Below are positions 6,098 to 14,995 of a DNA stretch of 42,707 bases, one piece after another. This DNA comes from CAYLLN01 sp036496265 (GTDB lineage: Bacteria > Planctomycetota > Planctomycetia > Pirellulales > Pirellulaceae), in contig DASXLL010000197.1 in assembly GCA_036496265.1 (NCBI GenBank), forward strand, positions 1-42,707, given 5' to 3'. The position numbers and the translations under genes are program-made. Position 1 is the first letter of the stretch, and each line of letters begins with the position of its first letter. Under the pieces are notes generated by a model, which searched no databases, was not told the origin of the DNA, and saw only the letters and a program-made list of their open reading frames with translations.

Positions 6098-7231
6098 CTA
6101 AAACAGCAGGCCCGTCCGCAGAATCGCGCAATTATCCATCGTAAAATCGGGCACTGGACCGCGAAAACGGAAATGACGGTCGGTGACCAGGCCCGCTTCG
6201 CAAAACACCGTCCAAATCCCGGTGGTCGCGCTCGCCCCGAGGACCACACGGTAATCGCTCATCTCCGCCCGTTCACTGAGGCGAGGTCCTTCGATGTCGA
6301 TTTGGTAACCCTCGATGTTGTATTCGCCAGCCGCATAGAGCCATGTGTCCGCGCCGCGAAACCGGCCGGCGTAGTAGCTCGCCCGGCTGCGTGGAAACAT
6401 AAAGCGAAATTCCCAGCGGTCATTCGGCGTCCAGATCGCCCCGCCATAGGGAATGAGATGATCGGTCGCCCGGTTCCAATATTCCGCGCCGAATGCCAAC
6501 AGCCATTGCGGCGACGACCGCCACAAAGCAACCGCCCGCGCGTCGATCATTACGGCGTTGCAATTGATTCGGTCGTTAAATGTGCCGTTGAGTTGCGGCG
6601 TAAAGCCAACTTGCCAGTTCCACGGACCAGAATTCGCGGAGGCCCACTGAAAATCGGAGATAAACTGCGCCGCACCCGGCGGCAAATTGATGCCGGTTGG
6701 CCCTGTCCAAAACTTTCCGTTCATCCAGCCGGTCCACGAAAAGACAATCGGTCGCGCTTGATATAAATGCGCGTACCGCACCCACGCGTTCCACTGCAGG
6801 TCCTGAAAATTGCCGCCGATCGAGGTCGGCGAACTGCTCATGAGGACGAAATCGTTGTAGGAATACCAGCCAAGGCGATAGGGCTGATAGCCGCTGTCGC
6901 CATACGCGAATTGGAGGCTGAACGGATCATAGAAGCCGGCCAGCGCCTTGCCGTCGTCGCCGAGTAGCCCGAGGTAACTCGATTGCCACGAGGCGAGCGT
7001 GGTAATTTCTGGCGTTTCCGTGACGACGAGTGAGGGATATTGGTCTGCCTGCGGGTCGCTTGCCTGTGGCGGCAAATTGGCCGTCTGGCCTGGCAAGGAT
7101 GGAAACGGCTCGATGAGGGTTTCCGACAATAATGTTGGCTGCGGCGCAGCACTATATTCGCCGGAGAATTCGCCGGGCGAAGACAGAATCAGGAGCAGCG
7201 GCAACAGTGACACGACGCGGTGTTGTTCCAA
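6098..7231 (-). CDS. Outer-membrane beta-barrel protein
   Basis: From the TTG at 7231 the product has 377 residues. It has a hydrophobic signal segment (VVSLLPLLLILSSPGEFSG), a low-complexity Pro/Gln-rich linker, and then a long domain rich in alternating aromatic/polar strands. Examples are YQPYRLGWYSYNDFVLM, WNWQVGFTPQLNG and YRVVLGASATTGIWTVFCEAG, with a C-terminal strand ending LRTGLLF. A terminal aromatic residue is typical of barrels inserted by the BAM machinery. It resembles planctomycete DUF6268-like barrels, but this is by impression. The start is uncertain: GTG at 7318 or the in-frame ATG at 7537 would add residues, but these would be encoded by, or lie next to, a tandem repeat. 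Confidence 0.7.
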   Translation of the reverse strand: MEQHRVVSLLPLLLILSSPGEFSGEYSAAPQPTLLSETLIEPFPSLPGQTANLPPQASDPQADQYPSLVVTETPEITTLASWQSSYLGLLGDDGKALAGFYDPFSLQFAYGDSGYQPYRLGWYSYNDFVLMSSSPTSIGGNFQDLQWNAWVRYAHLYQARPIVFSWTGWMNGKFWTGPTGINLPPGAAQFISDFQWASANSGPWNWQVGFTPQLNGTFNDRINCNAVMIDARAVALWRSSPQWLLAFGAEYWNRATDHLIPYGGAIWTPNDRWEFRFMFPRSRASYYAGRFRGADTWLYAAGEYNIEGYQIDIEGPRLSERAEMSDYRVVLGASATTGIWTVFCEAGLVTDRHFRFRGPVPDFTMDNCAILRTGLLF

Positions 7232-7320
7232 GCGACGGCTATAGCGCGCGGAATTGCGCGCGGGGTGATTCTTACTATTCGGTTCGGATGCGGGCAACAG
7301 CTTTAGCAACTTCGGCACTA

Positions 7321-7419
7321 GCAGTGATGGCCACTTGCGCCAGCAGTGATGGCCACTTGCGCCAGCAGTGATGGCCCAGTTGCGCCAGCAAGCGATGGCC
7401 CAGTTGCGCCAGCAGTGGA
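7321..7419. repeat. Tandem repeat of 22-24 bp, four units plus a partial one
   Basis: Units are 7321-7342 and 7343-7364 (identical, GCAGTGATGGCCACTTGCGC plus CA), 7365-7387 and 7388-7411 (variants with GGCCCAGTTGCG), then a partial unit. There are no unique spacers, so it is not a CRISPR. It lies within a 350-bp gap between divergent genes (7232-7581); nothing else is recognisable in that gap. Confidence 0.9.
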
Positions 7420-7581
7420 TTTCGCACCAACGAACGATTGCGGTTGGGCAATGACCGAGCGTTTGGTAAACTTCCGCGGCCGGCCTAGATCGCCAAAAAC
7501 TGGCATCTTTTGCAATCCGCCTTGCTCCCCGCGGCAAGCGGTTTGTGTCGCTTCTTCCCGCGCTAGCCTTCTCGACCCACG

Positions 7582-8769
7582 ATGTCCTCCATCACCCGCT
7601 ATATCACGACCGAACTGATCGGCTGGCTGGCGGTCGTTCTGGTCGGACTGACCTGCGTGTTGGTGCTCATGGTGGTGGTGCTGGAAGCGTCGCGGATGAA
7701 TCTGGGCCTGGGACCGACGCTGCGACTGCTGCCGTTTTCGCTGCCCATGGCGGTCGCCTATGCCGCGCCCTGTGCGATGCTGTTCACAGTCTGCTTCGTC
7801 TATGGCCGCATGAGTGCGGATAACGAAGTGATCGCGACGAAGGCGCTCGGCATCACGCCCGTCGTGCTGCTGTGGCCGGCATGGCTGATGGCGTTCGGCC
7901 TGAGTCTCGTCGGCGTGTGGCTGACGGACCTGGCATTTTCCTGGGGCGCCATCGGTGCGCAGCGCGTCGTGATTCAATCGGTCGAAGAAATCACCTATGG
8001 CATGCTGCGGACGCAAAAAGCCTATTCCAACCAGCGGTTTTCGATCATTGTCAAAGGTGTGGAGGATCGGAAGCTGATTCGGCCGACCATGAATTTTCAA
8101 GCTTCGGGCGACATGCCGGCCATTCGCATCACCGCCACCGAAGCGGAGCTCAATTCCGACCTCGAACAAAACGTGATGGAGCTCACGCTCACCGATTGCG
8201 AGGTCGAAATGGAGCCCAACATTCACTATTTTAGCCCCGGCTGCACCACGCGCAAATTTCCGCTCAATTTCTTTTCAGCCAAAGAACTTCGCGAAGGCAG
8301 CCCGACGAATTTGCCACTGCGGCAGATCACCAGTGAGATTCCCGCTCAAATCCGCCTCATCGCCGAGATCGAACGCTCGCTGGCGGCCCAATCAGCCCTG
8401 GCGTTGGTCACGGGCGACCTGCAAGAGCTAAGCGAGGCCAACTGGAAGACGAAACGCAAGCAATTGGCCGACGCGCGGAATCGGCTGTTTCGGCTCCGGG
8501 CCGAGCCCTGGCGGCGCTGGGCCAACGGGTTTAGCACGCTGGCCTTCGTGCTGATTGGCGCGCCGCTTGCCATTTTGCTGAGGCGGGCCGATGTCATGAC
8601 CCGATTCGGCATGTCGTTTTTGCCGATTCTGCTGTCGTACTATCCCCTGCTGATGAGCTGTTGCGATCGCGCCAAAGCCGGCAGTTTGCCGCCCTACATC
8701 ATCTGGATACCGAACGTCATCCTGTGCGGCATCGGCGCGTGGCTCATGACGCGTGTCGTGCGCTACTAA
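7582..8769 (+). CDS. LptF/LptG (YjgP/YjgQ) family permease
   Basis: This 395-residue inner-membrane protein starts MSSITRYITTELIGWLAVVL and has membrane segments near residues 14-35, 52-75 and 92-115. A periplasmic beta-rich domain follows (about 120-260), then three more C-terminal segments, the layout of the LptF/LptG subunits that extract lipopolysaccharide with LptB. The conserved YGRMSADNEVIATKALGI (residues 74-91) is the family hallmark. LptF and LptG cannot be told apart here, and no partner, LptB or LptC gene is adjacent. It fits with kdsB elsewhere in the window: the cell probably has Kdo-containing LPS. Confidence 0.88.
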   Translation: MSSITRYITTELIGWLAVVLVGLTCVLVLMVVVLEASRMNLGLGPTLRLLPFSLPMAVAYAAPCAMLFTVCFVYGRMSADNEVIATKALGITPVVLLWPAWLMAFGLSLVGVWLTDLAFSWGAIGAQRVVIQSVEEITYGMLRTQKAYSNQRFSIIVKGVEDRKLIRPTMNFQASGDMPAIRITATEAELNSDLEQNVMELTLTDCEVEMEPNIHYFSPGCTTRKFPLNFFSAKELREGSPTNLPLRQITSEIPAQIRLIAEIERSLAAQSALALVTGDLQELSEANWKTKRKQLADARNRLFRLRAEPWRRWANGFSTLAFVLIGAPLAILLRRADVMTRFGMSFLPILLSYYPLLMSCCDRAKAGSLPPYIIWIPNVILCGIGAWLMTRVVRY

Positions 8770-8791
8770 CGCGGTTTGACGTCAGCCGATG

Positions 8792-9022
8792 CTATTTCTT
8801 CTTTTTGGCCTTCTTTTTCTCGAGCGGATTCCGGTTGTTGGGGCGGCAAACGAAGAGCAGCCCAAGGCCAATACACAACAGCACGACTCCCCAACCAATG
8901 GCGGTTTTCGCCGTGCCCGTTTGAGCCAGCAGCGTCTGAGCGGAAGCCGTTTGTTCGCCTGCGAGCCATAAGCCGGCGGCGGGAATCGCGACAAGAGGTC
9001 GTAATGTAAAAATCCAGTGCAT
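8792..9022 (-). CDS. Small membrane protein with lysine-rich tail
   Basis: This 76-residue protein has a signal-like N-terminus (IFTLRPLVAIPAAGLWLAG, alanine-rich to ASAQ) and a second hydrophobic segment (IGWGVVLLCIGLGLLFVC). It ends in a cytoplasmic RPNNRNPLEKKKAKKKK tail. I recognise the GWGVVLLC.GLGLL..CRP pattern from planctomycete hypothetical proteins. It is convergent with the permease gene, 22 bases away. Its function is unknown; a small membrane adaptor is one possibility. The next 295 bases (9023-9317) show no gene or clear signal. Confidence 0.6.
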   Translation of the reverse strand: MHWIFTLRPLVAIPAAGLWLAGEQTASAQTLLAQTGTAKTAIGWGVVLLCIGLGLLFVCRPNNRNPLEKKKAKKKK

Positions 9023-9317
9023 AGCACCCCATTCTAAACGCCGCTAGCGTCGCCGCTAGTGCGGGCGCGAGCTTCATTTTGATGGCGCGGTCGTTCTCGC
9101 CTTGAGACGCAACAAAGACCGAATTTGCAATGAAGTTGAAAAAGCCGGTCCGCTAGCGACTGACCGGCCATAACGCTTAAAAGCTTAGCAGATCACGTAT
9201 TGGAGCTTTGCCAACAAAAAAGTCAGAATCCGGTATTGGCATTGCATTAGGCAATAGACGAAAGCCCGGCTACATCACGCGGAGTGTGACGCCTACGGTG
9301 AAATGGAGTGAGCCGCC

Positions 9318-9917
9318 ATGTCGAGTAAGAATCCAATTAGTTTTGCGTTCAGCGTGCTATTCGAGATCGCCGCGGTCGTAGCGATCGTCTCGGTGCTGCC
9401 GCGCATCAACTTGCGGCCATCTGTTTCTGCGAACCAGTCGCCGCTGGAGACGTTGCCGCTGCAAACAACCGATCTCCGGATCCAGTCCCCGCAGCCGTGG
9501 ATCGGCAACACACGATCGTTTGAGCAGCGGGGCGCTCAGACGTCACCGCCGATAATCGAAGCAACTCCCGCAAGCTCTCAATATGTCGAGCAGCAGCTCG
9601 ATCGGGCTAGCCAGCGGCTATTGAACTCGGTCGGCGGAGCGGTCAATCAGGCCAGCCAGGATTGGTTGCGACCGATACCGCAGCAGGCGGCGCCTATCGG
9701 AAACGGCTTGCCGCAGCCGCAGGTAATTGGAACTGGATACGCGCCGGACAGCACTTATTCGCCGCCGGTGCCGCCCCAACAGCTGGCATTCCAACAGCTG
9801 CCGCCCCAGCCTACGCCGCCCCAGCCTACGCCGCCCCAACAGACGGCGCATAAACCGGCTCGCTCACCGTCGGCAACGCAGAGAACGACCGAGCCGCGGC
9901 CGTGGTTGCGGTATTGA
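9318..9917 (+). CDS. Membrane-anchored Pro/Gln-rich hypothetical protein
   Basis: The 199-residue product starts MSSKNPISFAFSVLFEIAAV, with one N-terminal membrane segment (about residues 7-26). It is otherwise low-complexity, rich in Gln, Pro and Ser, with a short amphipathic stretch (YVEQQLDRASQRLLNSVGGA). Near the C-terminus the 15-bp unit CCGCCCCAGCCTACG is repeated (9801-9815, 9816-9830 and part of a third). This encodes the PQPTP repeats, so copy number may vary between strains. The C-terminus ends RPWLRY. GGAG lies 9 bases before the ATG. It has no recognised domain and is probably an extracytoplasmic tether. Confidence 0.6.
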   Translation: MSSKNPISFAFSVLFEIAAVVAIVSVLPRINLRPSVSANQSPLETLPLQTTDLRIQSPQPWIGNTRSFEQRGAQTSPPIIEATPASSQYVEQQLDRASQRLLNSVGGAVNQASQDWLRPIPQQAAPIGNGLPQPQVIGTGYAPDSTYSPPVPPQQLAFQQLPPQPTPPQPTPPQQTAHKPARSPSATQRTTEPRPWLRY

Positions 9918-9955
9918 TAGTGCTCGTGATTGCCTGGCTCTCGCGAAACGCGCCC

Positions 9956-11356
9956 TTACGGCCCGGCCGCCGAGCGAGGCAGCTCGACTCGGAAGGTTGA
10001 GCCGCGGCCCGGCTGACTATCGACGCTGACATTGCCGCCGAAGGCTTGGGCCAGGTGTTTGACGATCGAGAGGCCGAGGCCCGTGCTGCCCAGCTCGCTG
10101 GAGCGTGCTCTATCGACGCGGTAAAAGCGCTCGAAAATACGTTCCAAGTGCTGCTGCGGAATTCCCGCTCCGGTGTCAGTGACTTCGAGGACAATGAAGG
10201 CTTCTTGCCCCAGTGCCCGCACTCTTACGCGGCCACCGGAGGGCGTGTATTTGATCGCGTTATCCACCAAATTGCTCAGAATGGTCTGAGCGCCTTCTTC
10301 GTCGGCATAGATGGAAAGCGGCCGGTCCGGAGACTCGATCGCCAGCTCAATTTGTTTAGCGGTCGCAGCGGCGGTGAACTGATCGGAGCAGCGCTGCAGC
10401 AGATCAGCGACCGCAACGTCGTCAAATTCAAACGATTCCTGGCCCGACTCGACGCGGGCGATTTGCAGAATGTCGAGGATCATCTTGTGCAGGCGGTCGG
10501 CTTGCTCCTCGATCCGGCGGACGAAGTGCAGGTTGTGCTCCTGATCGTTGATTGCACCGAGGCGGAGCGTTTCGGCGTATCCTTTGATCGCGGCCAGGGG
10601 CGTCTTCAACTCGTGCGAGACGTTGGCGACCAATTCGCGACGGAGGCTTTCGAGCCGGCGCAGCTCGGTCATGTCGTGGAGCACGACGACGACGCCGGGG
10701 CAGGGATCGCCGGGCAAGCGTTTTGCACGCAGCGCGAGCTTGCGGCGAGTAGGCCCGGGAGAATCGAATTCCTGAATAATCGGCGAGGGACTGGCCAGCG
10801 CGTGTGTAATCGCCTCGTGGACCGGGCGGGCACGCGTCACGGCCAGCAGCGAGCGACCTTGCGCATTGGGCGTTGCGAAATCGAGCAGCTGCCGAGCCGC
10901 GTCGTTCGCCAGCAGAATCGACTTGTCGGGACCAACGGCAAGCACCCCCTCGGCCATGCTGCTGAGCACCGTTTGCAGCCGTTCGGCGTGACCCTCAATC
11001 TGATCACGTCGATCGGCGAGATCACGCTGCATCCGGTCGAACGCGCCAGCCAGGGCGCCCAGCTCATCGTAATTGCCCACCGCATCAGACGGATCGATTG
11101 CCGTGCCCGAAAGCGACCGCACATGCCGGGACAGATCAGCCAGAGGCCGCATCATTTGCCGCACGGCAAACCACGTCACGCCGCCACCAACCGCGATTGA
11201 CAAGCCAGCGACAAGCAACAAGGGCCATAAATGTTGCGAACCACTCGCATCGCCCGCCATACCGGCTGACAAAAAAGCCGTGGTCACCAGAACATGGACG
11301 ACAATCAAACCGGCAAATAGGAAGAACAGTCGGTAAAACCATTGTCCAAAACCCAC
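9956..11356 (-). CDS. PhoR-like membrane sensor histidine kinase
   Basis: The 466-residue protein starts at a GTG. Two membrane segments (about 9-32 and 45-65) enclose a very short periplasmic loop. HAMP (66-120), PAS (125-235), a HisKA dimerisation domain with phosphoacceptor His248 in VANVSHELKTPL, and a complete HATPase follow: N-box NLVDNAIKYTPSGG, DTGAGIP, and GSTGLGLSIVKHLAQAFGG. This is the PhoR/PnpS/WalK arrangement. No response-regulator gene is adjacent, so it appears orphaned here. The CsrA-receiver protein 4 kb away is a conceivable but unproven partner. It lies 95 bases downstream of the AmmeMemoRadiSam gene on the same strand. Confidence 0.92.
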   Translation of the reverse strand: MGFGQWFYRLFFLFAGLIVVHVLVTTAFLSAGMAGDASGSQHLWPLLLVAGLSIAVGGGVTWFAVRQMMRPLADLSRHVRSLSGTAIDPSDAVGNYDELGALAGAFDRMQRDLADRRDQIEGHAERLQTVLSSMAEGVLAVGPDKSILLANDAARQLLDFATPNAQGRSLLAVTRARPVHEAITHALASPSPIIQEFDSPGPTRRKLALRAKRLPGDPCPGVVVVLHDMTELRRLESLRRELVANVSHELKTPLAAIKGYAETLRLGAINDQEHNLHFVRRIEEQADRLHKMILDILQIARVESGQESFEFDDVAVADLLQRCSDQFTAAATAKQIELAIESPDRPLSIYADEEGAQTILSNLVDNAIKYTPSGGRVRVRALGQEAFIVLEVTDTGAGIPQQHLERIFERFYRVDRARSSELGSTGLGLSIVKHLAQAFGGNVSVDSQPGRGSTFRVELPRSAAGP

Positions 11357-11451
11357 GGATTTGCGTCCTGGCGGCAGATAAAGATTGTTGACGCCTGCAA
11401 TGTAGCCATACTGGCGAGCAGGGTCTGCCGGGCGAATGTGGATTTTGCAGG

Positions 11452-14400
11452 TTACGTGCCCAGCAGCATCCCGGCATAGCCGACGACGCGGGATTTGTCA
11501 CCGCTGACGTCGCCGCTAGTGCCGTAAGCGACGCGCTCGATCTTTTTCAACTTCTTGAGCTGCTGCAGCGTTTCCATGGCGATGACCGCGGGCAAGACGC
11601 CGCACATGCTGATGTGCTTGCTCGTCACCGTGTTGTAAAGCTGCTCGGGATCTCCGGTTTCCATTGCGGCGAGCGCCATTTCGTCGAGGCGGCGCGTTTC
11701 GACGTCGCTGGCGTAATGGTTCATGTCGCTGGAAATGACCAGGAGCGGCTGCTCGTCCATTTCGTTCATGACTTTGGCGAGGCCGGTGGCAAATTGGCGG
11801 CAGCGAGTGAGGTCGCCGCCGCCAATGGCAATGCCGACGACCTTCGATTGCGGTGCCAGGCGGGCAATGAACGGCAGCTCGACCTCGATACCATGCTCTT
11901 GGGCGTGAGCCGCGGCGTCCATCTGCAGGCCGGGAATGTTTTCGCACAGGCGGCGGGCTAAATCCGAGTCGCTGGCGATCGTCGCGCCGGGAATCGACCA
12001 CGTCGCGTGCGGGGCCACGGCCCATTCGAGGCCGTACGGCGTGTGCTTGGGTCCGATGACAATGATCGTGGAGGGAAATTTCACTTTGGAGAGAGTTTCC
12101 GCGGCGATGGTCCCGGAGTAAATCAGGCCGGCATGCGGGACCATGATCGCCGGATACGATTTGGTCGCCGACTTCTTTTTAGGAAGGCACTGATCGACGA
12201 GTTGGGCGAGCTCATTGGGATCAGCCGGGTAAAACTTGCCCGCGACCGCCGGCTGACGCACCTCCGTGCCCGCGGCAGGCGCGGGAACATTCACCGTCCG
12301 AACTTTCGTCATGTTGGTCATGCATTCGAGAGCCATGACCTGAGCGAATTCGGGCATGCGAACGCCAGCTTCGCGGGCAGCATTTTGCACCAGCGATTCG
12401 GCCGATTGCTGAGGGTCAAATAGCCCCGCGGTGCGATTGCGCTCCATGACGACGGTCATGTGCCGCCGCGGATCGACCCCGCGCAGATCCGGCTCGGCAA
12501 CGGTTCCGTGCAATGATGGTTGATACAGGACGGCCAGGCCAAGGCTAATGTTGCGGTTGCCATGGAGGGCTTTGTTTTGACGGAAAGCTTGAGCCATGCC
12601 TTCGGTCATGCTGAACAGCGTTGATTGCAGCGGCAGCAGTTGTTTGAACGAGAGCCGATTGCCCTGCAGGAATTCCTCGCCGTCGGCAGTTTGCAAGCTG
12701 AGCACCACACCATGCACATTGGCGTCGGGCAGGCCCGTCGCATAGTAGTTCGGAGTCGCTCCAGTCAGGAACGCTTGCAGGTTCACTCGGCAATACTCGG
12801 CTAAAGCCGGCATGTGCTTGGGATCGATGGGTAGCACCCAATTGGGGACAGCCGCTGGATCGAGATAGTCCTGCAGTTTTTTGTGGATGCAGTGACCTTC
12901 AAAGGTCCACAGGGTCGTGTCATCTTGCCGCCACGCCGCCGCGGGCAGCTCCGCCTTGAGGCAAACTTGATCCAAAAACTGTTCGGCATTCAGGCCGTTA
13001 TCGACGGCGACGCCCGGCAGCAGCAGGCCGCGATTTTCGCCGCGGGCGATTTGTAGCCCGTGCTTGCCGATTTGGACGACATCGCGGCGAGCCTCACCCT
13101 TAGCAGCCACGGGTTGCTGGTTGCTGAGCAACCAGACTTCGACATCGAGGTGTCCCAACTCGCGCGGTGCAACAGACGGAAAGCGATGATCGTCGGTCGC
13201 TGTCCGCTGAGCGGCGTGAACTAATGCCTGACCAAGCGGCACTTCTTGTCCCAGGAAGCCGCAGCAGCCGCGAAGTTTGCCCTCACGCTTTAAACTCACG
13301 AAGGTTCCGAGCACAGGCAGTCGGCCGGTCCCCGCGAGATCGGCCTCGCTCAATGCTGGGTTCAATCCTTGTGTCGCCGCAGTCAGGACGCGCGCCGCCG
13401 CGCGAACGATGGCCGATTCCTGCTCGCTCGAAAGTTGATCCAGCGCGACGGGTGGGGGCGGAGCTGCGGGAGTTTCGACGGATGACATGTTTCGGCTCGC
13501 TGGTTTTGGGGTGGAGGAGGTTGCAGGGGCTGAAGGAGAAATGGATAGCAAGGCTGGCGGCCCCGGCTGGATGCCGTATTCGCGATTGGGCCGCACTTCG
13601 AATTCGCTGATCCGCACCGGCTGCCGGCGGCTGCCCCACGTCCCCGGCGCTTGATCGTAATGTCCGGCGATTTTTGTCCCGCAGTGGCGGCAGAGGTTGC
13701 CGTTCAGGTCGTACCGCGTGATTGTATAGCCAACGCGCTCGACAAGCGGCTTCTTGCAGCCAGGGCAATACGTCGTTTGCTGTTTGGGTGCTTGAATGTT
13801 GCCGACATAGGCGTAGTGCAAGCCGCACTTTGTGGCGATATCGTAGGCTGCCAGCAGCGTTTCCGCCGGCGTGTGCTCGCGATCGCGGAGGCGGAAATCG
13901 GGATGAAATGCGGTGAAGTGGACAGGAACGTCAGGGCCGAGCGCCTCTAAGATCCAATCGCACATCGCCTTGAGTTCGTCGAGCGAATCGTTCTCCTGCG
14001 GAATAATCAGATTGGTGATTTCGGTCCAAACATTCGACTCGTGAACGAGCCAGCGCAGCGTGTCCTTTACCGGCTCGAGGTGCGACAGCGTTAGATGTTT
14101 ATAAAAATGCTCGGTGAAACCTTTCAGATCGACGTTGGCCGCGTCCATGTATTCATAAAACGCGGGACGGGCCGTTGGTGTGATGTAGCCGGCGGTCACA
14201 GCGACGGATTTGACGCCGACCTCGCGGCAGGCTTTCGCCGTATCGATGGCGTACTCGGCCCAGATGACTGGATCGTTGTAAGTGAACGCGACGCTCCGCG
14301 AGTTGAGCTTCAGCGCCGCCTGGGCGACGGCTTCGGGCGAGGCATTCTCGCTGAGCTGTTCGATTTCTTTCGACTTGCTGATCGACCAGTTTTGGCAGAA

Positions 14401-14718
14401 CTTGCAGCCGAGGTTGCAGCCGGCGGTGCCGAACGACAGGACACTGGTGCCGGGGAAAAATTGGTTGAGCGGCTTCTTTTCGATCGGGTCGATGCAAAAA
14501 CCAGTGCTTTTGCCGTAGGTCGTGAGGGCCATTTGGCCATCGCGGTTTTCGCGCACAAAGCAAAAACCACGATCGCCGGGTCGCAGGTGGCAATCGCGCG
14601 GACACAGATCACAAACGATGCGCTCGGCGTCGGATTCGTCGCGGTGCCACCAGCCGCCGACGAGTGAGCCATCGGCCAATCGGGGCACGGAGGGGGGTGT
14701 AGTAACAACCTGAGACAT
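11452..14718 (-). CDS. AmmeMemoRadiSam three-module fusion (radical SAM - AMMECR1 - MEMO1)
   Basis: The 1088-residue protein joins three normally separate proteins. Residues 1-375 are the radical SAM enzyme: a Cys-rich start (CDLCPRDC), the cluster motif CNLGCKFC with Cys101, Cys105 and Cys108, and a zinc ribbon (YCPGC at 317-321, CRHC at 343-346). Residues 430-612 are an AMMECR1 domain (GTFVSLKREGKLRGCCGFLG). Residues 820-1088 are a MEMO1 domain (RQPAVAGKFYPADP, PHAGLIYSG with His862, SSDMNHY). Between the last two lies an extra region (640-805) whose RTAGLFDPQQSAESL stretch resembles the end of an AMMECR1 domain and may be a decayed second copy. A Pro/Ala/Ser linker (388-425) with an internal Met411 marks the fusion point. 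The function of the system is unresolved; the three proteins are presumed to work on one modification reaction. Confidence 0.92.
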   Translation of the reverse strand: MSQVVTTPPSVPRLADGSLVGGWWHRDESDAERIVCDLCPRDCHLRPGDRGFCFVRENRDGQMALTTYGKSTGFCIDPIEKKPLNQFFPGTSVLSFGTAGCNLGCKFCQNWSISKSKEIEQLSENASPEAVAQAALKLNSRSVAFTYNDPVIWAEYAIDTAKACREVGVKSVAVTAGYITPTARPAFYEYMDAANVDLKGFTEHFYKHLTLSHLEPVKDTLRWLVHESNVWTEITNLIIPQENDSLDELKAMCDWILEALGPDVPVHFTAFHPDFRLRDREHTPAETLLAAYDIATKCGLHYAYVGNIQAPKQQTTYCPGCKKPLVERVGYTITRYDLNGNLCRHCGTKIAGHYDQAPGTWGSRRQPVRISEFEVRPNREYGIQPGPPALLSISPSAPATSSTPKPASRNMSSVETPAAPPPPVALDQLSSEQESAIVRAAARVLTAATQGLNPALSEADLAGTGRLPVLGTFVSLKREGKLRGCCGFLGQEVPLGQALVHAAQRTATDDHRFPSVAPRELGHLDVEVWLLSNQQPVAAKGEARRDVVQIGKHGLQIARGENRGLLLPGVAVDNGLNAEQFLDQVCLKAELPAAAWRQDDTTLWTFEGHCIHKKLQDYLDPAAVPNWVLPIDPKHMPALAEYCRVNLQAFLTGATPNYYATGLPDANVHGVVLSLQTADGEEFLQGNRLSFKQLLPLQSTLFSMTEGMAQAFRQNKALHGNRNISLGLAVLYQPSLHGTVAEPDLRGVDPRRHMTVVMERNRTAGLFDPQQSAESLVQNAAREAGVRMPEFAQVMALECMTNMTKVRTVNVPAPAAGTEVRQPAVAGKFYPADPNELAQLVDQCLPKKKSATKSYPAIMVPHAGLIYSGTIAAETLSKVKFPSTIIVIGPKHTPYGLEWAVAPHATWSIPGATIASDSDLARRLCENIPGLQMDAAAHAQEHGIEVELPFIARLAPQSKVVGIAIGGGDLTRCRQFATGLAKVMNEMDEQPLLVISSDMNHYASDVETRRLDEMALAAMETGDPEQLYNTVTSKHISMCGVLPAVIAMETLQQLKKLKKIERVAYGTSGDVSGDKSRVVGYAGMLLGT

Positions 14719-14995
14719 TGGAGCAGCCGCCAGAAGCGGCGGAAAAATCGACTGAAGATGAGCTAACTATTATACCCCTTGGGGTTAGGAGAAAAGCATT
14801 TTGTAACCGCGTAATTCGCACGACGCGAGGCGTGCCGTTAAGACTAAGGTAATGGCAACGATTCTTCCGCCATTTGGTCGCACCACCGACGTGTTGTTGT
14901 CGCAGGGGTGCGGGATGCTATGCTGCCCTGCCTTGGGGCGATTTTTCAACTAACGGTTTCAAACAGCGCGTCCCGAATAACGCGGCGACCTCTCC

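Noticed and set aside
5489..6766. A 425-codon rightward open frame
   Set aside because: It is antisense to the CsrA-receiver and outer-membrane barrel genes, and its Arg/Ala/Pro-rich product has no family pattern; the minus-strand genes have motifs and a strong ribosome-binding site.
7321..7419. Possible CRISPR array
   Set aside because: Units are directly adjacent with no unique spacers, and no cas genes occur in the window.
7318..8226. A 302-codon leftward frame rich in His, Arg and Gln
   Set aside because: It runs through the tandem repeat and antisense to the LptF/G-type permease; low-complexity composition marks it as noncoding.
10046..11200. A 384-codon rightward open frame
   Set aside because: Antisense of the histidine kinase; composition is that of a shadow frame in GC-rich DNA.
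14022..14718. Radical SAM part as a separate gene
   Set aside because: There is no stop between residues 375 and 430, and the internal Met411 has no clear ribosome-binding site, so one fused frame is kept.
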